From: Anaerolineaceae bacterium
GTDB taxonomy: Bacteria > Chloroflexota > Anaerolineae > Anaerolineales > E44-bin32
Direction: 5' to 3'
NCBI GenBank assembly: GCA_020350285.1
Contig: CP070708.1
Coordinates: 1,785,222-1,849,221 of the forward strand
DNA: 64,000 bases
In this document: positions 63,015-64,000 of the stretch, one piece after another
How positions within the stretch are numbered: position 1 is the stretch's first letter
Layout of the letters: the number at the start of each line of letters is the position of its first letter
The notes under the pieces: generated by a model
Seen by the model: the letters and a program-made list of their open reading frames with translations, nothing else
Database searches by the model: none
Told to the model about the DNA's origin: nothing
Program-made: the position numbers and the translations under genes

Positions 63015-63575
63015 CTATGGCGTCGGAGAGGGTGAAGGTCTTGGCGTTGGGGTTGGTTCACGTACGGAAACAAAAAGAAACACTTCGTCGCCGAACAAAC
63101 TGCCTTCAGGTGTCATCGCCTGCCAACGACTGAGATAATTACCTGGTTCTAGTGGTGCGGTCAAGATCACCTGCCACACCGCTGTTGCGCCCGCACGGGC
63201 CGGGTAAAGCGCAAGCTCATCCTTTCCATCGAGCGGATCATCCCCGACACGAACGAGGTGATAGCCAGGTCCCCAGTCACATGTCCCGCTGTTTAAGACA
63301 GACCAACGTTTATCGATCTTTTCACCTGGAGAGATTAATGTGCCGTCGGGGATAGAGAGATCTTCGAGGAAGAATGCGTTGTTAAGACAGATCGAAGGTG
63401 TAGGTGATCTCGATTGGAGAGACTCATCAATGGAGGCGGAGGTAGAAATCAGATCTGGGATCGGGGTCCAAGAGATCGTGGGAGTAGCCTCCGCACTTGG
63501 CTGACAACTTGCCAGCATGAGACTCGCGATGAGCAGGATAACGATCGCCCACGCCTTATACGCATCACTTTGCAT
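63015..63575 (-). CDS. NBR1-Ig-like domain lipoprotein
   Basis: From ATG 63575 the product is 186 residues. The lipoprotein signal ends in the lipobox MLASC. A Thr/Ser/Pro-rich linker leads to an NBR1-type Ig-like domain (residues ~75-170): DGTLISPGEKIDKRWSVLNSGTCDWGPGYHLVRVG, then AVWQVILTAPLEPGNYLSRWQAMTPEG. It ends in a TP-rich tail (PTPTPRPSPSPTP). Such domains occur in surface proteins of Chloroflexota. The -10 box TATAAT is seven bases before the ATG. Confidence 0.85.
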   Translation of the reverse strand: MQSDAYKAWAIVILLIASLMLASCQPSAEATPTISWTPIPDLISTSASIDESLQSRSPTPSICLNNAFFLEDLSIPDGTLISPGEKIDKRWSVLNSGTCDWGPGYHLVRVGDDPLDGKDELALYPARAGATAVWQVILTAPLEPGNYLSRWQAMTPEGSLFGDEVFLFVSVREPTPTPRPSPSPTP

Positions 63576-63582
63576 GGGTCGC

Positions 63583-63611
63583 ATTATAGCCAATGCTGCG
63601 CCAACGCCCAA
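63583..63611 (-). promoter_or_regulatory. Promoter of the NBR1-Ig lipoprotein gene (leaderless type)
   Basis: On the minus strand TTGGGC (63611-63606), a 17-base spacer and TATAAT (63588-63583), then seven bases and ATG 63575. No Shine-Dalgarno. Confidence 0.7.
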
Positions 63612-63654
63612 GCCCTACAAAAATCAATCTGACTATAAAAATCCCCAAAAGAAA

Positions 63655-64000
63655 TTAGAGTTCAACTGAGGAACCCGTAGCGGATAGCCCAGTCGTCTCG
63701 AAACTCAATTCCTCGTAATCTTCCCCCAAGCCTTCGTTTGAAGTTTCGTCCTCAAGAATTCCTTCAGGATTTGTCCCTTCATCCAATCCTGCAGTAGCTC
63801 TGATCGCCATCTCCAGTTCATGTGAGAGTTCTGGGTTCTCCCTAAGATATCCCTTCGCGTTCTCCCTCCCCTGGCCTAAGCGTAAATCACCATACGAGTA
63901 GAAGGATCCACGCTTGCTGATCAACTCCATTTCCACACCCAAATCCAAGATATCCCCGACCTTCGAGATCCCCTCGTTGTACATGATATCAAACTCCGAC
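63655..64000 (-). CDS. recA: RecA, C-terminal part (5' end outside window)
   Basis: About 115 residues of the recombinase C-terminus are visible; the gene continues beyond the right edge ([25 protein letters not shown]). The C-terminal domain shows [39 protein letters not shown] ~45-residue acidic tail ([20 protein letters not shown]...) is longer than in E. coli; acidic RecA tails modulate DNA access. Its promoter and any LexA box lie outside the window. Confidence 0.93.
   Translation of the reverse strand, partial: SEFDIMYNEGISKVGDILDLGVEMELISKRGSFYSYGDLRLGQGRENAKGYLRENPELSHELEMAIRATAGLDEGTNPEGILEDETSNEGLGEDYEELSFETTGLSATGSSVEL

Overview
The window looks like a chromosomal segment of a Chloroflexota bacterium, most likely of the Anaerolineae or a related class. 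This is inferred from protein style (MalT-like LuxR regulators, NBR1-Ig lipoproteins, F420-type Ddn proteins, PTP/DUF429 pairs, TP-rich linkers after lipoprotein signals) and from intergenic palindromes of the kind common in that phylum. No rRNA, CRISPR array, insertion sequence or prophage was seen. TAG, TGA and TAA all serve as normal stops.

Left part (1-9.7 kb): the C-terminal end of a LuxR/MalT-type regulator, two small proteins and a drug-type ABC exporter pair. Then tRNA-Val(GAC) on the minus strand, a DppB/DppC-like permease pair with no binding protein or ATPase nearby, a membrane polyferredoxin overlapping a DUF362 protein, an Mth938-domain protein and adenylate kinase.

Minus-strand block (10.7-21.9 kb): twelve co-directional genes start at one strong promoter with a palindromic operator. 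In transcription order they are a TetR regulator, a methyltransferase fused to an HgcA-like corrinoid membrane protein, an HgcB-like ferredoxin, a Ddn-like F420 protein, a patatin phospholipase and a small membrane protein. A YbhFSR-type ABC-2 exporter (ATPase, permease, permease, ATPase) and two membrane fusion proteins follow. One of the fusion proteins has a beta-propeller inserted into its lipoyl domain. This block is the most unusual system in the window.

Middle (22-39 kb): a DsbA-like thiol oxidoreductase, an EEP-family membrane protein, DUF429 next to a Cys-to-Ser phosphatase homologue, and an aldehyde dehydrogenase. Small proteins, an AIM24 protein and a DUF3786 protein follow. Next are three glycosyltransferase genes, one fused to a cyclic-nucleotide-binding domain, a CPBP protease, and a two-gene unit (membrane protein plus lytic transglycosylase) behind a promoter with two LexA-type boxes.

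Translation/transcription block (39-54.5 kb, minus strand): rpoB, rpsL, rpsG, fusA, tuf, rpmG, tRNA-Trp, secE, nusG, rplK, rplA, rplJ and rplL, followed by an OmpR-type two-component pair. The order is a permutation of the usual one and rpoC is absent between rpoB and rpsL. rpoB carries an in-frame TAG in place of a conserved tyrosine. NusG has a long acidic N-terminal extension.

Right end (54.8-64 kb): a Slt70-like TPR transglycosylase diverges from an S-adenosylmethionine by-product recycling unit (mtnA, a PfkB kinase, a GNAT protein, an aldo/keto reductase, ahcY). A repeat-rich spacer, an NBR1-Ig lipoprotein and the C-terminal end of recA follow. Several genes show a -10 box six or seven bases before the start codon, which predicts leaderless mRNAs.
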